NCBI GenBank assembly: GCA_963976695.1
Contig: CAXBMB010000009.1
Location: 1 to 64,000 of the forward strand
Direction: 5' to 3'
Length of the DNA: 64,000 nt
Origin: CAXBMB01 sp963976695
Lineage (GTDB): Bacteria; Pseudomonadota; Alphaproteobacteria; Kiloniellales; DSM-21159
Position numbers and translations under genes: made by a program. How positions within the stretch are numbered: the stretch's first letter is position 1; each line of letters begins with the position of its first letter. The notes below the pieces were generated by a model. That model searched no databases. It saw only the letters and a program-made list of their open reading frames with translations, and was not told the origin of the DNA. This document shows positions 40,746 through 48,290 of this stretch, piece by piece.

Positions 40746-42634
40746 GCCGAAAGCCCCCAGGGCGACAGATCCAAGGATCCCACGGCGATCAACGCATCGC
40801 CGATTTCCTGGCTCTCGGCGATCTCTCCGACCAGTTTCAGGTGCGCCGCCGACGGCGGTTCGAAGCGCGCCCCGGCGATCCGCCCGCCTTGCAGCTCAAC
40901 CGTCAGCCGCGCCGCGCCGCGCGAGGTTTCGATGCTGGCCTCGCCGTGACCGCTGGCCGCCCCGATGGGCTCGGGCGCGGCGACCGACAGATCCCCCGCC
41001 GCGGCGATCAGATCGAGGCTTTGGTCGATTTCGGCGCAGCGCTGGCGAAGCCGCGCCAGGGCGTCGCCGCCGGTTTGGGTCACGATGTCAAAACCGAGCG
41101 CGGCATAGATCGGATCGTCGCGGCGCGCGTCGGTCGCAAGGCCGAGGGCCCGGGCGACCGGTCCGGCCGTCGTCCGGTCCGCGCCGATCCGACCCCTGCC
41201 CGAGAGCTTGGCGCGCAGCAACGGCGTACGCGGCACCCGGTGCAGAAAGGTGCGCAGAGATCCGGCGCGCTCGGCGATCTGGTGCGCCGTCGCCGTCTGT
41301 ATCGACAGTTGCAATGCCGCCGCGCGCCGCTCCATCCAGACCAACCCGGTTTGCGCTGCGAGGCCGGCAATCCAGCCCAGATGGCTGGCGATCCGCTCGC
41401 GTTCGACAGCGGCGGCGCGGGCGGTGGCGGTCTGCGCGCTTGGTGTGACAGCAGCGGCGTTTTCCACCGCCAGACAGGCAAGGTGCCGGCCGGCAACCGG
41501 GTTCAGGGCGGCCAGACCGGCGATGTGATCGGCAAAGGCGGCCGGGGTCTTGTCGCCGGCGTCGTCCGGGCCGCCGACAAGGCTGTAGGCCCGGGCCCGG
41601 GCGACGGCGTCGCCGTCCAGCGTCAGGGTCAGGCCCAAACCACTGGGCAGGCCGGGGAAAAACGGCCCAAAGGGCACCTCGATCCACTCCATCTTCAAGC
41701 CGTCGGCGCTGGCGGGCATGTCACGGGTCAGATCGGCCATCGACATGAAATGCGCCTCGATACCCGCGATGGCGGCGCCACCGGCATGTCCACCACCGTG
41801 TCCACCACCGTGTCCACCGTGTCCACCACCGTGTCCGCTACCATGCCCGCCGTGTTCACCGTGCTCACCATGCCCACCGTGTCCAACATCGCCTTGATCG
41901 TGACGGTCATCCTGGCCGTGCTGGTGGCGATGCTTGTGTTCATGACTGTCATCCCGGTGACCGTGTTGGTCATGGTGTTGGTGACCGTCATCCTGGCTCG
42001 CATGACCGTGACCGTGACTGTGACTGTGACTGTGATTGTGATTGTGTGGGGCCTGGGCGGGCGTGGCTGGCTGCGGCGCGGACGGCTGATGGCCGGCGTG
42101 GCTGTTGGCGGCTGTTTCCTTTGGCACAAGGGTCATGCCGCATTTGGGGCAGGAGCCGGGTCGGTCGCTGACCACCTCGGGATGCATCGGGCAGCTATAT
42201 TCAAGCTGAATTTGCAGGGCCGGGGCGTCGAAGTCGGTCACGTCGGCGGCGAACGCGCCTTTCGCGATGATCTGGCGCAGCGTCGCCAGCGCCGCGACCA
42301 GCCCGTCCTGCGACAGCGCGCCGACGGCATCGGCGGGCGGCAGCGGCGCCAGGTCGCCCGCGCCCAGCGCCAGGATGGCGCGCGGACGCGGCATCTGCGC
42401 ATAGGCGACGGCGGCGGCATCGGCGAGACCGGACGGCAGCGGCCCGGCGATCAGCAGCACGCTGGCATGGCGCGGGGTGATCGCCAGATGCAGTCCCGCC
42501 GCGACGGGATCGAGCCCGCGCACCCGCGCCACGTCCGGCCCCGGCAGCACAAAGGCGCAGAGATCGCGCGCCAGGGCGCCGGCGATCAGGCGTTGGAAGC
42601 CGGTCAGCAGGCCGGCGCGCGCGCCCCGCATCAT
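40742..42634 (-). CDS. Fusion: NuoB-like / heavy-metal-binding domain / His-rich linker / NuoD-like
   Basis: A 630-residue protein of very unusual build. Residues 1-130 follow NuoB (LHLAITPRHASVLLIAGPLP, AYAQMPRPRAILALGAGD). Of the N2 cluster cysteines, only one near residue 26 may remain: GSC has become GAGD and GCPP is absent. Residues 145-171 are a heavy-metal-binding domain (EYSCPMHPEVVSDRPGSCPK, then CGMTLVP; Cys148, Cys162, Cys165) like those in copper exporters. Residues 179-283 form a linker with about 31 histidines and many Asp/Gly. Residues 300-630 follow the NuoD/hydrogenase large subunit (GPFFPGLPSGLGLTLTLDGD, ERERIASHLGWIAGL, GPVARALGLATDAR, VGSLDLSPWGLSA). It is second in the nuo-like operon. 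The domain calls are strong; the function is unknown. Confidence 0.85.
   Translation of the reverse strand: MMRGARAGLLTGFQRLIAGALARDLCAFVLPGPDVARVRGLDPVAAGLHLAITPRHASVLLIAGPLPSGLADAAAVAYAQMPRPRAILALGAGDLAPLPPADAVGALSQDGLVAALATLRQIIAKGAFAADVTDFDAPALQIQLEYSCPMHPEVVSDRPGSCPKCGMTLVPKETAANSHAGHQPSAPQPATPAQAPHNHNHSHSHSHGHGHASQDDGHQHHDQHGHRDDSHEHKHRHQHGQDDRHDQGDVGHGGHGEHGEHGGHGSGHGGGHGGHGGGHGGGHAGGAAIAGIEAHFMSMADLTRDMPASADGLKMEWIEVPFGPFFPGLPSGLGLTLTLDGDAVARARAYSLVGGPDDAGDKTPAAFADHIAGLAALNPVAGRHLACLAVENAAAVTPSAQTATARAAAVERERIASHLGWIAGLAAQTGLVWMERRAAALQLSIQTATAHQIAERAGSLRTFLHRVPRTPLLRAKLSGRGRIGADRTTAGPVARALGLATDARRDDPIYAALGFDIVTQTGGDALARLRQRCAEIDQSLDLIAAAGDLSVAAPEPIGAASGHGEASIETSRGAARLTVELQGGRIAGARFEPPSAAHLKLVGEIAESQEIGDALIAVGSLDLSPWGLSA
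41786..42100 (-). repeat. Histidine-rich low-complexity coding repeat
   Basis: Degenerate CAC/CAT-GGN and CAN-CAN repeats inside the fusion gene encode the linker of about 105 residues with about 31 His. A local tandem (a unit similar to CCACCACCGTGT on the plus strand, about 41788-41850) suggests growth by slippage, so length may vary between strains. Confidence 0.75.
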
Positions 42635-42993
42635 TGCCGCCTCAACGCGCCTTGGCTCCAGCCGTAAAGCAGGCCGAGGAACAGGATTGCTAGAAACACG
42701 CCCATGTCGAGCAGAGCCACCAACCCTTCTTGCCGGTAGACCACGGACCAGGGATACATAAAGGCCATTTCCATATCGAAGGCTAGGAACAGCAGCGCGT
42801 AGCCGTAATATCGGGCGTGATAGCGCATCCAGACCGGATCCCGCGCCAACGTCCCAGCCGCGGCGGGCACGTCCTTGCCCGGCTCGCCCCGCGTGCGGCC
42901 GATCGCGCGCGCCAGCGCGTGAAGGCTCAGTACGAAGCCAACCGCGCCGAGGGTCAGCGCCAGCAGTAGGGCGTATTGCGACAGCGCATCCAT
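42631..42993 (-). CDS. nuoA: Complex I-like membrane subunit NuoA, divergent
   Basis: A 120-residue, three-span protein matching NuoA in YGYALLFLAFDMEMAFMYPW, which keeps the paired Asp/Glu of span 2. The first loop, which in complex I carries the YECG cysteine motif next to the quinone site, reads KDVPAAAGTLARDP and has lost it. GGAAGG lies before the ATG at 42993. It is the first gene of the operon and overlaps the fusion gene by four bases. Confidence 0.85.
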   Translation of the reverse strand: MDALSQYALLLALTLGAVGFVLSLHALARAIGRTRGEPGKDVPAAAGTLARDPVWMRYHARYYGYALLFLAFDMEMAFMYPWSVVYRQEGLVALLDMGVFLAILFLGLLYGWSQGALRRQ

Positions 42994-43165
42994 GTGGGAA
43001 CCTTCCAGGTCATGAGTGGCGTCCATTAATAGTAGGGATGCGACGGGGGGCTCACAAGGAAACAATTCCAGGTAGATCGAGGTTTTGTTGCGCTGGCCGG
43101 GGCCGGGCATCTACGGTAAGAAGGAATACCCATCATTCGCGTGTAAAATAGGGTCGGAAAGTGCC

Positions 43166-44341
43166 ATGGCAAGCAAGCAAAACGACCTCAGTGCCGCGAC
43201 GGCTCGACGGCCCGGAATGCGCCGCATCCTGCCGGCGATGAGCACGCCGCTGGCCTCGATCTTCGGCAGCGGCTTTTTGGTGGTCGTGCCGGTGTTGGCT
43301 AGCGCGGTCGGCCCCTATGCGCTGGTGGCGATGGTGTTGGTGGCCATGGTGGCCCATCAGGTGGGCGCGATCGTGCGACACAACATCGTTTGCGCCGAAC
43401 CGGTTCTGGCGAAGGGCAGCAACCGGCTGACAACGGCTTTCGAGCGGATTTCCGATATTGCGCTGATTGGCGCTTATATCGTGTCGGTCTGCCTCTACAT
43501 CCATATCCTAACGGCTTTCGTGCTGGGCTGGTTCGGGCTGGATTCCGCCTTCAACAAAAGCCTTGTGACCACGGGGATCATTGCCGCAATCACCGTCATC
43601 GGCATGGCGGGCGGCTTGACGCCGCTGGAGCGTCTGGAACGATGGGCGCTCTATCTGACGCTGGTCATTGTGGCCGCGTTGCTGATTGGGTTCGCATTTT
43701 ATGACGTCGGGCAGTTGGTTGCGCAGGGCGGTTTTGATCTGCCCAGGATGCCGCAACGCAGCCTCTGGGAGATTGCGACCATCGTCGCCGGGACCTTGAT
43801 CATCGTGCAGGGATTCGAGACCACCCGTTATCTGGGCGAGCACTTCGATTCGGCGACCCGCATTCGCGCCGCGCGCTGGTCGCAATATGTCTCGCTGTCG
43901 GTCTATATCCTGTTCGTGCTGCTGGCGCAGCCGTTGGTTTCCGTGCTGAACGGCGCCTACGACGACAACAGCCTGATCGCCATGGCCGGGGCGGCGTCGG
44001 TGCTGCTCCCCTTGCCGCTGGTCCTGGCGGCCGGTCTGTCGCAGTTTTCCGCCGCCGTGGCCGATACGCTGGCCGCCGCCGCCAACCTGCGGGAAGCCAG
44101 TCGCGGCCGGATCGCGCCGCACTGGGGTTATCTGGTGGTCGGGCTGGCGGCAATGGCGCTGGCCTGGTCGGGATCGACCTTTCAGATCATCGCCCTGGCG
44201 TCGCGTGCTTTCGCCTTCTATTACCTGATGCAATGCGTGGTGGCCTGGTCGGTCTGCCGCAACAGGGCCGAGCGCGTCCGGTTTGTTGGCATTGGCATCA
44301 TCTTGGCCTTTGTGCTGATCTTCGCCGTCCCGGCCGGGTGA
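43166..44341 (+). CDS. APC-like integral membrane permease
   Basis: A 391-residue protein with about ten to eleven hydrophobic spans, for example STPLASIFGSGFLVVVPVLA, AYIVSVCLYIHILTAFVLGW and TIVAGTLIIVQGFETTRYLG. The RYLGEHFDSATRIRAARWSQ segment resembles the loop between central helices of APC-fold amino-acid transporters. It is divergent from the nuo-like operon across a 172-bp gap, which suggests shared regulation. The substrate is not recognisable. GGAAAG precedes the ATG at 43166. Confidence 0.75.
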   Translation: MASKQNDLSAATARRPGMRRILPAMSTPLASIFGSGFLVVVPVLASAVGPYALVAMVLVAMVAHQVGAIVRHNIVCAEPVLAKGSNRLTTAFERISDIALIGAYIVSVCLYIHILTAFVLGWFGLDSAFNKSLVTTGIIAAITVIGMAGGLTPLERLERWALYLTLVIVAALLIGFAFYDVGQLVAQGGFDLPRMPQRSLWEIATIVAGTLIIVQGFETTRYLGEHFDSATRIRAARWSQYVSLSVYILFVLLAQPLVSVLNGAYDDNSLIAMAGAASVLLPLPLVLAAGLSQFSAAVADTLAAAANLREASRGRIAPHWGYLVVGLAAMALAWSGSTFQIIALASRAFAFYYLMQCVVAWSVCRNRAERVRFVGIGIILAFVLIFAVPAG

Positions 44342-44430
44342 CGGGTCAGGGGCGGCGCGCCACGCCGACGGCGCGGCCCACGACATTGGCCGGTATCGCA
44401 GGCGCGCTGTGGCGGTCCGCCGCCGTCACG

Positions 44431-45177
44431 TCATTTAAAGTCCGGCAAATAGTCATGCACGACCTTGCCCAGGCCCAGCGTCAGGTCGGCGAGGATATGC
44501 GTGGCCGACAGCACGTCGCGCACCGGCAGCTTGGCCACCGGCGCCAGCGCGTGGTCGTGCAGCTCCAATCCCGCCGGGCCGCTCCAGGCGCCCTTCACGG
44601 TGACGTCTTCCAAATAGTATTCCACCAGCTCACAGATCCGTGGCGTGCAATCCACGTGCGGGATGATCTTCAGCAGATAGCTCGGCGTCAGCAGACTCTG
44701 GCGCACCTGTTCGACGTCCAGTTCGTGGTGCTTGTAGCCCATGGTGCCGCTCGCAACCTGGATAGAACCGACGTTGAGCCGGCCCACCAGCGCGTCTTTT
44801 TCCACATGCAGACAGGGCTCGGCCAGCTTTTTGGGAAAGCCCCAGATCTCGCGCCCGCCGGCAATCGGACTGTCATCGTTGAGATACATCGCATGGACAT
44901 AGCCGCCTTTACGGCCGTTCAGGCTGACCGGGATGACCTGTCCAGATTCGGTATAGTCGCCGAAGCCGGTGGAATCCGGCATTCGGATGAACTCGTATTT
45001 CACTACCGGCTCGCTCACCTCCAGCGGCTCCGGCACCACCGCGCGCAAGGCGTCCATATCGGTGCGATAGGTTATGATTAGGTATTCGCGGTTGACGAAT
45101 TTATAGGGCGCCGGCGGATAGGACGGGTTGGTCAGGGGCATTGCAAAAGCGGTGTCGCGGATATCCTGCAGGTTCAT
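44431..45177 (-). CDS. adc: Acetoacetate decarboxylase
   Basis: A 248-residue cytoplasmic enzyme converting acetoacetate to acetone and CO2. REIWGFPKKLAEPCLHVEKD contains the Schiff-base lysine region of the Adc family, and VKYEFIRMPDSTGFGDYTES is a typical family segment. GGAGA lies before the ATG. It follows the patatin gene by 27 bp; in alphaproteobacteria this pair often accompanies polyhydroxybutyrate or ketone-body metabolism. Confidence 0.92.
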   Translation of the reverse strand: MNLQDIRDTAFAMPLTNPSYPPAPYKFVNREYLIITYRTDMDALRAVVPEPLEVSEPVVKYEFIRMPDSTGFGDYTESGQVIPVSLNGRKGGYVHAMYLNDDSPIAGGREIWGFPKKLAEPCLHVEKDALVGRLNVGSIQVASGTMGYKHHELDVEQVRQSLLTPSYLLKIIPHVDCTPRICELVEYYLEDVTVKGAWSGPAGLELHDHALAPVAKLPVRDVLSATHILADLTLGLGKVVHDYLPDFK

Positions 45178-45204
45178 TTGCTGTCTCCGTTTCGGCGCGC
45201 CGCG

Positions 45205-46314
45205 TCACGCCTGCGCCGTGGTTAGATCGAAAATCCTGACCCGAGATGCGTCATCATGCCGCGTTTTCCAATCCGGGTGGTTCAGCGTGGCGGTAACGTC
45301 GCGCGCGCCGTCGGCCCAGTGACCCAGCATCGAGGCGCGTGAGAATTCGTAATCCTTGGACTGGGTTTCGTGTCTGGTCTGCCGGTAGATCAGATGCGCG
45401 ATGGTAATGTTTGGATCGCAGTCGTTGGACAGAAGGGCGCGCGCATCGGGATCGTCTTGCAGTTCCGGCGGCAGTTTGTGATAAAGCCGCTGTCCTGCCT
45501 TGTTGGTCCGTTGCATGCTGCAAAGCATGTCCGTGTTGAGCCGGGTCCGGCTGGAAAAGCGGATCTCCTTGGTGCGCGCCTCGATCTCCCAGACCGAGGC
45601 CGGCAGCGCGCCGCGCGCGTTGAACAAGTCAACCTGGAAGATGCACAGATCAGCGTCGCTTTGTTGGTCAAAAACATATTGCAGCGGCGTGTTGGAGACC
45701 AGGCCGCCATCCCAATAGAACTGTCCGTCGATCTCGATCGCCGGAAAGCCCGGCGGCAATGCGCCGCTGGCCATGATATGCTCGACCGTTATCGCGTGCT
45801 TGGCGCTGTCGAACCAGGTCATGTTGCCGGTTTCGACGTTTACCGCGCCGGTGCTGAGGCGGACGGGTCCGGCGTTCAGATAGTCGAAATCAACCAGTTC
45901 CAGCAGGGTGTCGCGCAAGGGCGCGGTGTCGTAAAAACTGCTGGCGCCGACACTGCCCTTGGGCATCAGGGTGGCGGGCGGAATGCGTGGTTCAAAAAAG
46001 CCCGATATACCATGCATCATGGTTGAACTGGCGCTCATCTCGTTGAAAAGCCCGCGCGGCATCACGTCCGCGAGAAACGGCATGGCGCTGCCGCCGGACG
46101 AAACGAGGTCCCAGAATGCGCGGATCCTTTCGACCCGCTGCGCGGGCGGGTTGCCGGCGATCAGCGCGGCGTTGATCGCGCCGATGGAAACGCCGGCCAC
46201 CCATTGGGTGCGCCGGCCGCTGGCGTAAAGCGCCTCGAACGCCCCTGCCTGATAGGATCCCAAGGCCCCGCCGCCCTGCAGGACGAGAACGTCGGTTTCG
46301 GTTCCTGGTTGCAT
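45205..46314 (-). CDS. Patatin-like phospholipase
   Basis: A 369-residue serine hydrolase with a patatin domain. The oxyanion loop is VLVLQGGGALGSYQAGAFEA, the nucleophile elbow GVSIGAINAALI (GxSxG) and the catalytic aspartate motif WDGGLVSNTPL. The C-terminal 130 residues are the extra domain seen in PHB-associated patatin proteins. The start at 46314 has GGAGA five bases upstream. It is upstream of adc in a two-gene operon. Confidence 0.9.
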   Translation of the reverse strand: MQPGTETDVLVLQGGGALGSYQAGAFEALYASGRRTQWVAGVSIGAINAALIAGNPPAQRVERIRAFWDLVSSGGSAMPFLADVMPRGLFNEMSASSTMMHGISGFFEPRIPPATLMPKGSVGASSFYDTAPLRDTLLELVDFDYLNAGPVRLSTGAVNVETGNMTWFDSAKHAITVEHIMASGALPPGFPAIEIDGQFYWDGGLVSNTPLQYVFDQQSDADLCIFQVDLFNARGALPASVWEIEARTKEIRFSSRTRLNTDMLCSMQRTNKAGQRLYHKLPPELQDDPDARALLSNDCDPNITIAHLIYRQTRHETQSKDYEFSRASMLGHWADGARDVTATLNHPDWKTRHDDASRVRIFDLTTAQA

Positions 46315-46503
46315 TGTTCTCTCCACAGCATTGGTCGATCCACGGCGGCCGCCTTGTTGAACGTCAGCATGTAATGGGAATTTGGCTGACTTCAAGACGC
46401 GCGCCGGGATCAGGGCATTTGACGCAAGCGGCCTTGCATGTCAGGCAGATAACACAAGCTCGAGCGTAAGCTCATCGGACCTCTCAATAGCAGGCGGCCT
46501 CAA

Positions 46504-47127
46504 ATGACCAGCAACGTTCCGTCGCAAGACGTCTCGGATTTACACAACCCTTTGGTTGTGTCGGCTCTGATCAGCAACCGCCAGGCCTTTTTGGGGTATC
46601 TCGTGCGTCGCCTGAACAGCCGCGCCGACGCGGAGGATGTGCTGCAAACCTTCAGCATCAACGTGCTCGCGCGCGCCGATCGTTTGCGCGCCAACAACGA
46701 CGAAGGGCTGCTGGGATGGCTCTATGCGGTGTTGTGCTCGACCTTGATAGATCATTTCAGGAAGGAAAGCCGGCGGACCAAGGCGGTGCGCGCCTTCGAG
46801 AAGGAAATCCAGTCCGATCAGCTGGTCAGCGGTCCCGACAGCCTCTTTGACGCGCTTTGCGCCTGCCTGGTCATGCTCACGCCTCTGCTGCGATCGGATC
46901 AGGCCGATCTGGTCCGACGGATAGATCTTGAGGACGCTGATCGCACCGCCGTCGCGGCCGAGATGGGCATCACGCGCGGCGCGCTTGCCGTGCGGCTGCA
47001 CCGCGCGCGGACGGCGCTGCGAAAGCTGCTGCTGGCCGCGTGCATCAGTTGTCCCGCCCACGGGTTCGATGATTGCGCCTGCCATCCGGGAAAAATCGAA
47101 AAGCTCGCCGTGGCCGGCCTGGCCTGA
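46504..47127 (+). CDS. ECF-like RNA polymerase sigma factor with Cys/His-rich C-terminal tail
   Basis: A 207-residue sigma-70 family protein. Region 2 is at residues 25-90 (FLGYLVRRLNSRADAEDVLQ, LGWLYAVLCSTLIDHFRKES) and region 4 at 130-178 (AVAAEMGITRGALAVRLHRA). After region 4, a tail CISCPAHGFDDCACH (Cys180, Cys183, His186, Cys191, Cys193, His194) looks like a metal- or redox-responsive site. No anti-sigma gene is adjacent, which fits self-regulation through the tail. It is divergent from the patatin gene. Confidence 0.85.
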   Translation: MTSNVPSQDVSDLHNPLVVSALISNRQAFLGYLVRRLNSRADAEDVLQTFSINVLARADRLRANNDEGLLGWLYAVLCSTLIDHFRKESRRTKAVRAFEKEIQSDQLVSGPDSLFDALCACLVMLTPLLRSDQADLVRRIDLEDADRTAVAAEMGITRGALAVRLHRARTALRKLLLAACISCPAHGFDDCACHPGKIEKLAVAGLA

Positions 47128-47237
47128 ACCGCTCCAACCCGTTGCGCCGTTTGTGATTGTCAGCGTCGTCACGTCAACATGCCTAAAACAGTAATGTTTT
47201 GTGGCGCGCAGCGTCTTTCCAATAGTCGCCACAAAAA

Positions 47238-47257
47238 GAGCCCGGCGTGCAGGGCTC
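47238..47257 (-). terminator. Short terminator-like hairpin
   Basis: GAGCCC (47238-47243) pairs with GGGCTC (47252-47257). On the minus strand the stem is followed by TTTTT, a classic intrinsic terminator shape, although no minus-strand gene is seen upstream of it. On the plus strand there is no T tract. It lies in the 331-bp gap between the sigma factor and the CBS protein. Confidence 0.45.
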
Positions 47258-47290
47258 CCGGGTGGCGCAGGTCCTTTAGGAGAAACCGCG

Positions 47291-47359
47291 ATGCAATGGA
47301 TTGAGGAGCGATCCGAGTTGCAACCCTGTCACGTGCGATTATGTGTGGTGTGCGTATGA
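47291..47359 (+). CDS. Possible small ORF, 22 residues
   Basis: TTTAGGAGAAACCGCG precedes an ATG, a well-placed ribosome-binding site. The 22-codon frame MQWIEERSELQPCHVRLCVV, then CV, contains three cysteines and a histidine. It lies about 100 bp upstream of the CBS-domain gene on the same strand, so it may be a leader peptide or chance. No homologue is known to me. Confidence 0.3.
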   Translation: MQWIEERSELQPCHVRLCVVCV

Positions 47360-47458
47360 CTATCCCGGGATGATCGTCACGGGGTAATCGTCAGGGGGCG
47401 GCGGGTGCGTCGGGACGTCGGGTTGCGAACGTGAGAATTGAAAACAAGGAGTCTTGCC

Positions 47459-48154
47459 ATGCTGGTCAAAGATGTCATGACAAAGAAGGTGGTCACCGTG
47501 ACGCCGGAGACGCCGGTCGAGGAAATCGCTCGGTGCTTTCTTGATCACCATATCAGCGGGGTTCCGGTGGTCGACCGCGCCGGCGGCGTCGTGGGGTTGG
47601 TTAGCGAGGGCGATCTGATGCGGCGCGTCGCCGATCAATATGCGCCGCGCCGGTCCTGGTGGCTCGAGTTTTTCGCGGGGCAGGAAAACAGCGCCGCCGA
47701 CTACGTCAAGAGACATGGCAGGAAGGCCGGCGATGTAATGACGCGCGATGTTGTCACCGTGCCCGAAGACGCGACCATCGGCGAGGTGGCCGCAACGCTG
47801 GAAAAGCATCTGGTCAAGCGGGTTCCCGTGCTGCGCGATGGCAAGCTTGTCGGTATCGTCAGCCGCCGCAACCTGCTGCAGGGGCTTGCCGTGGCCCCGG
47901 CGCTTCCCGAACCCGGCGAAGATGATCGCGCGCTGCGCGCCAGAATCCTCGACGTGCTGGCCGATGTGCCGGGCCTATCGGTGTCGCTGGTCAATGTCAT
48001 TGTGACCGACGGCGTTGCCGGGATCTGGGGCGTGGTCGACAACGATTCCGTGGAAGCCGCCGTTCGCATTGCCGCAGAGGGTGTGGTCGGCGAGGGGCGG
48101 GTCGATATGCATATGGGGCGGATTCCGGCCTGGGGCTACGGCTACGGTATTTAA
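47459..48154 (+). CDS. CBS-pair and BON domain protein
   Basis: A 231-residue soluble protein. The first CBS motif covers residues 1-60 (VKDVMTKKVVTVTPETPVEE, GVPVVDRAGGVVGLVSEGDL) and the second 88-145 (GDVMTRDVVTVPEDATIGEV, VPVLRDGKLVGIVSRRNLLQ). A BON-like C-terminus follows (ARILDVLADVPGLSVSLVNV, IWGVVDNDSVEAAVRIAAE). CBS pairs sense adenosine nucleotides in many proteins. AAGGAG lies eight bases before the ATG at 47459. Stress-linked neighbours include the sigma factor and cfa. Confidence 0.9.
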   Translation: MLVKDVMTKKVVTVTPETPVEEIARCFLDHHISGVPVVDRAGGVVGLVSEGDLMRRVADQYAPRRSWWLEFFAGQENSAADYVKRHGRKAGDVMTRDVVTVPEDATIGEVAATLEKHLVKRVPVLRDGKLVGIVSRRNLLQGLAVAPALPEPGEDDRALRARILDVLADVPGLSVSLVNVIVTDGVAGIWGVVDNDSVEAAVRIAAEGVVGEGRVDMHMGRIPAWGYGYGI

Positions 48155-48290
48155 GACGCGGGAGTCGGGTGCCCGACTCTCATCATTCCACTGGAGGGCG
48201 ACACCCGACCGGTCGCGGCGCCAAGCACTGCGTTCCAAGTCGGCCCCACTCCAAGTCCGACGTTGGCGCAGAAAATAGCGAGAGACAGAG

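Noticed and set aside
41786..42100. CRISPR-like repeat array
   Set aside because: The repeats are short, without spacers, in frame with a protein, and encode His/Gly/Asp.
40841..42667. 608-codon plus-strand frame with Val/Thr-Val repeats opposite the fusion gene
   Set aside because: The Thr-Val repeats are only the complement of the His-rich coding repeat; the minus frame has domain matches and operon overlaps.
34373..42993. Ordinary NADH:quinone oxidoreductase operon
   Set aside because: nuoC, E, F, G and I are absent and the N2 ligands are lost, so an NADH-oxidising complex cannot be built from these genes alone.
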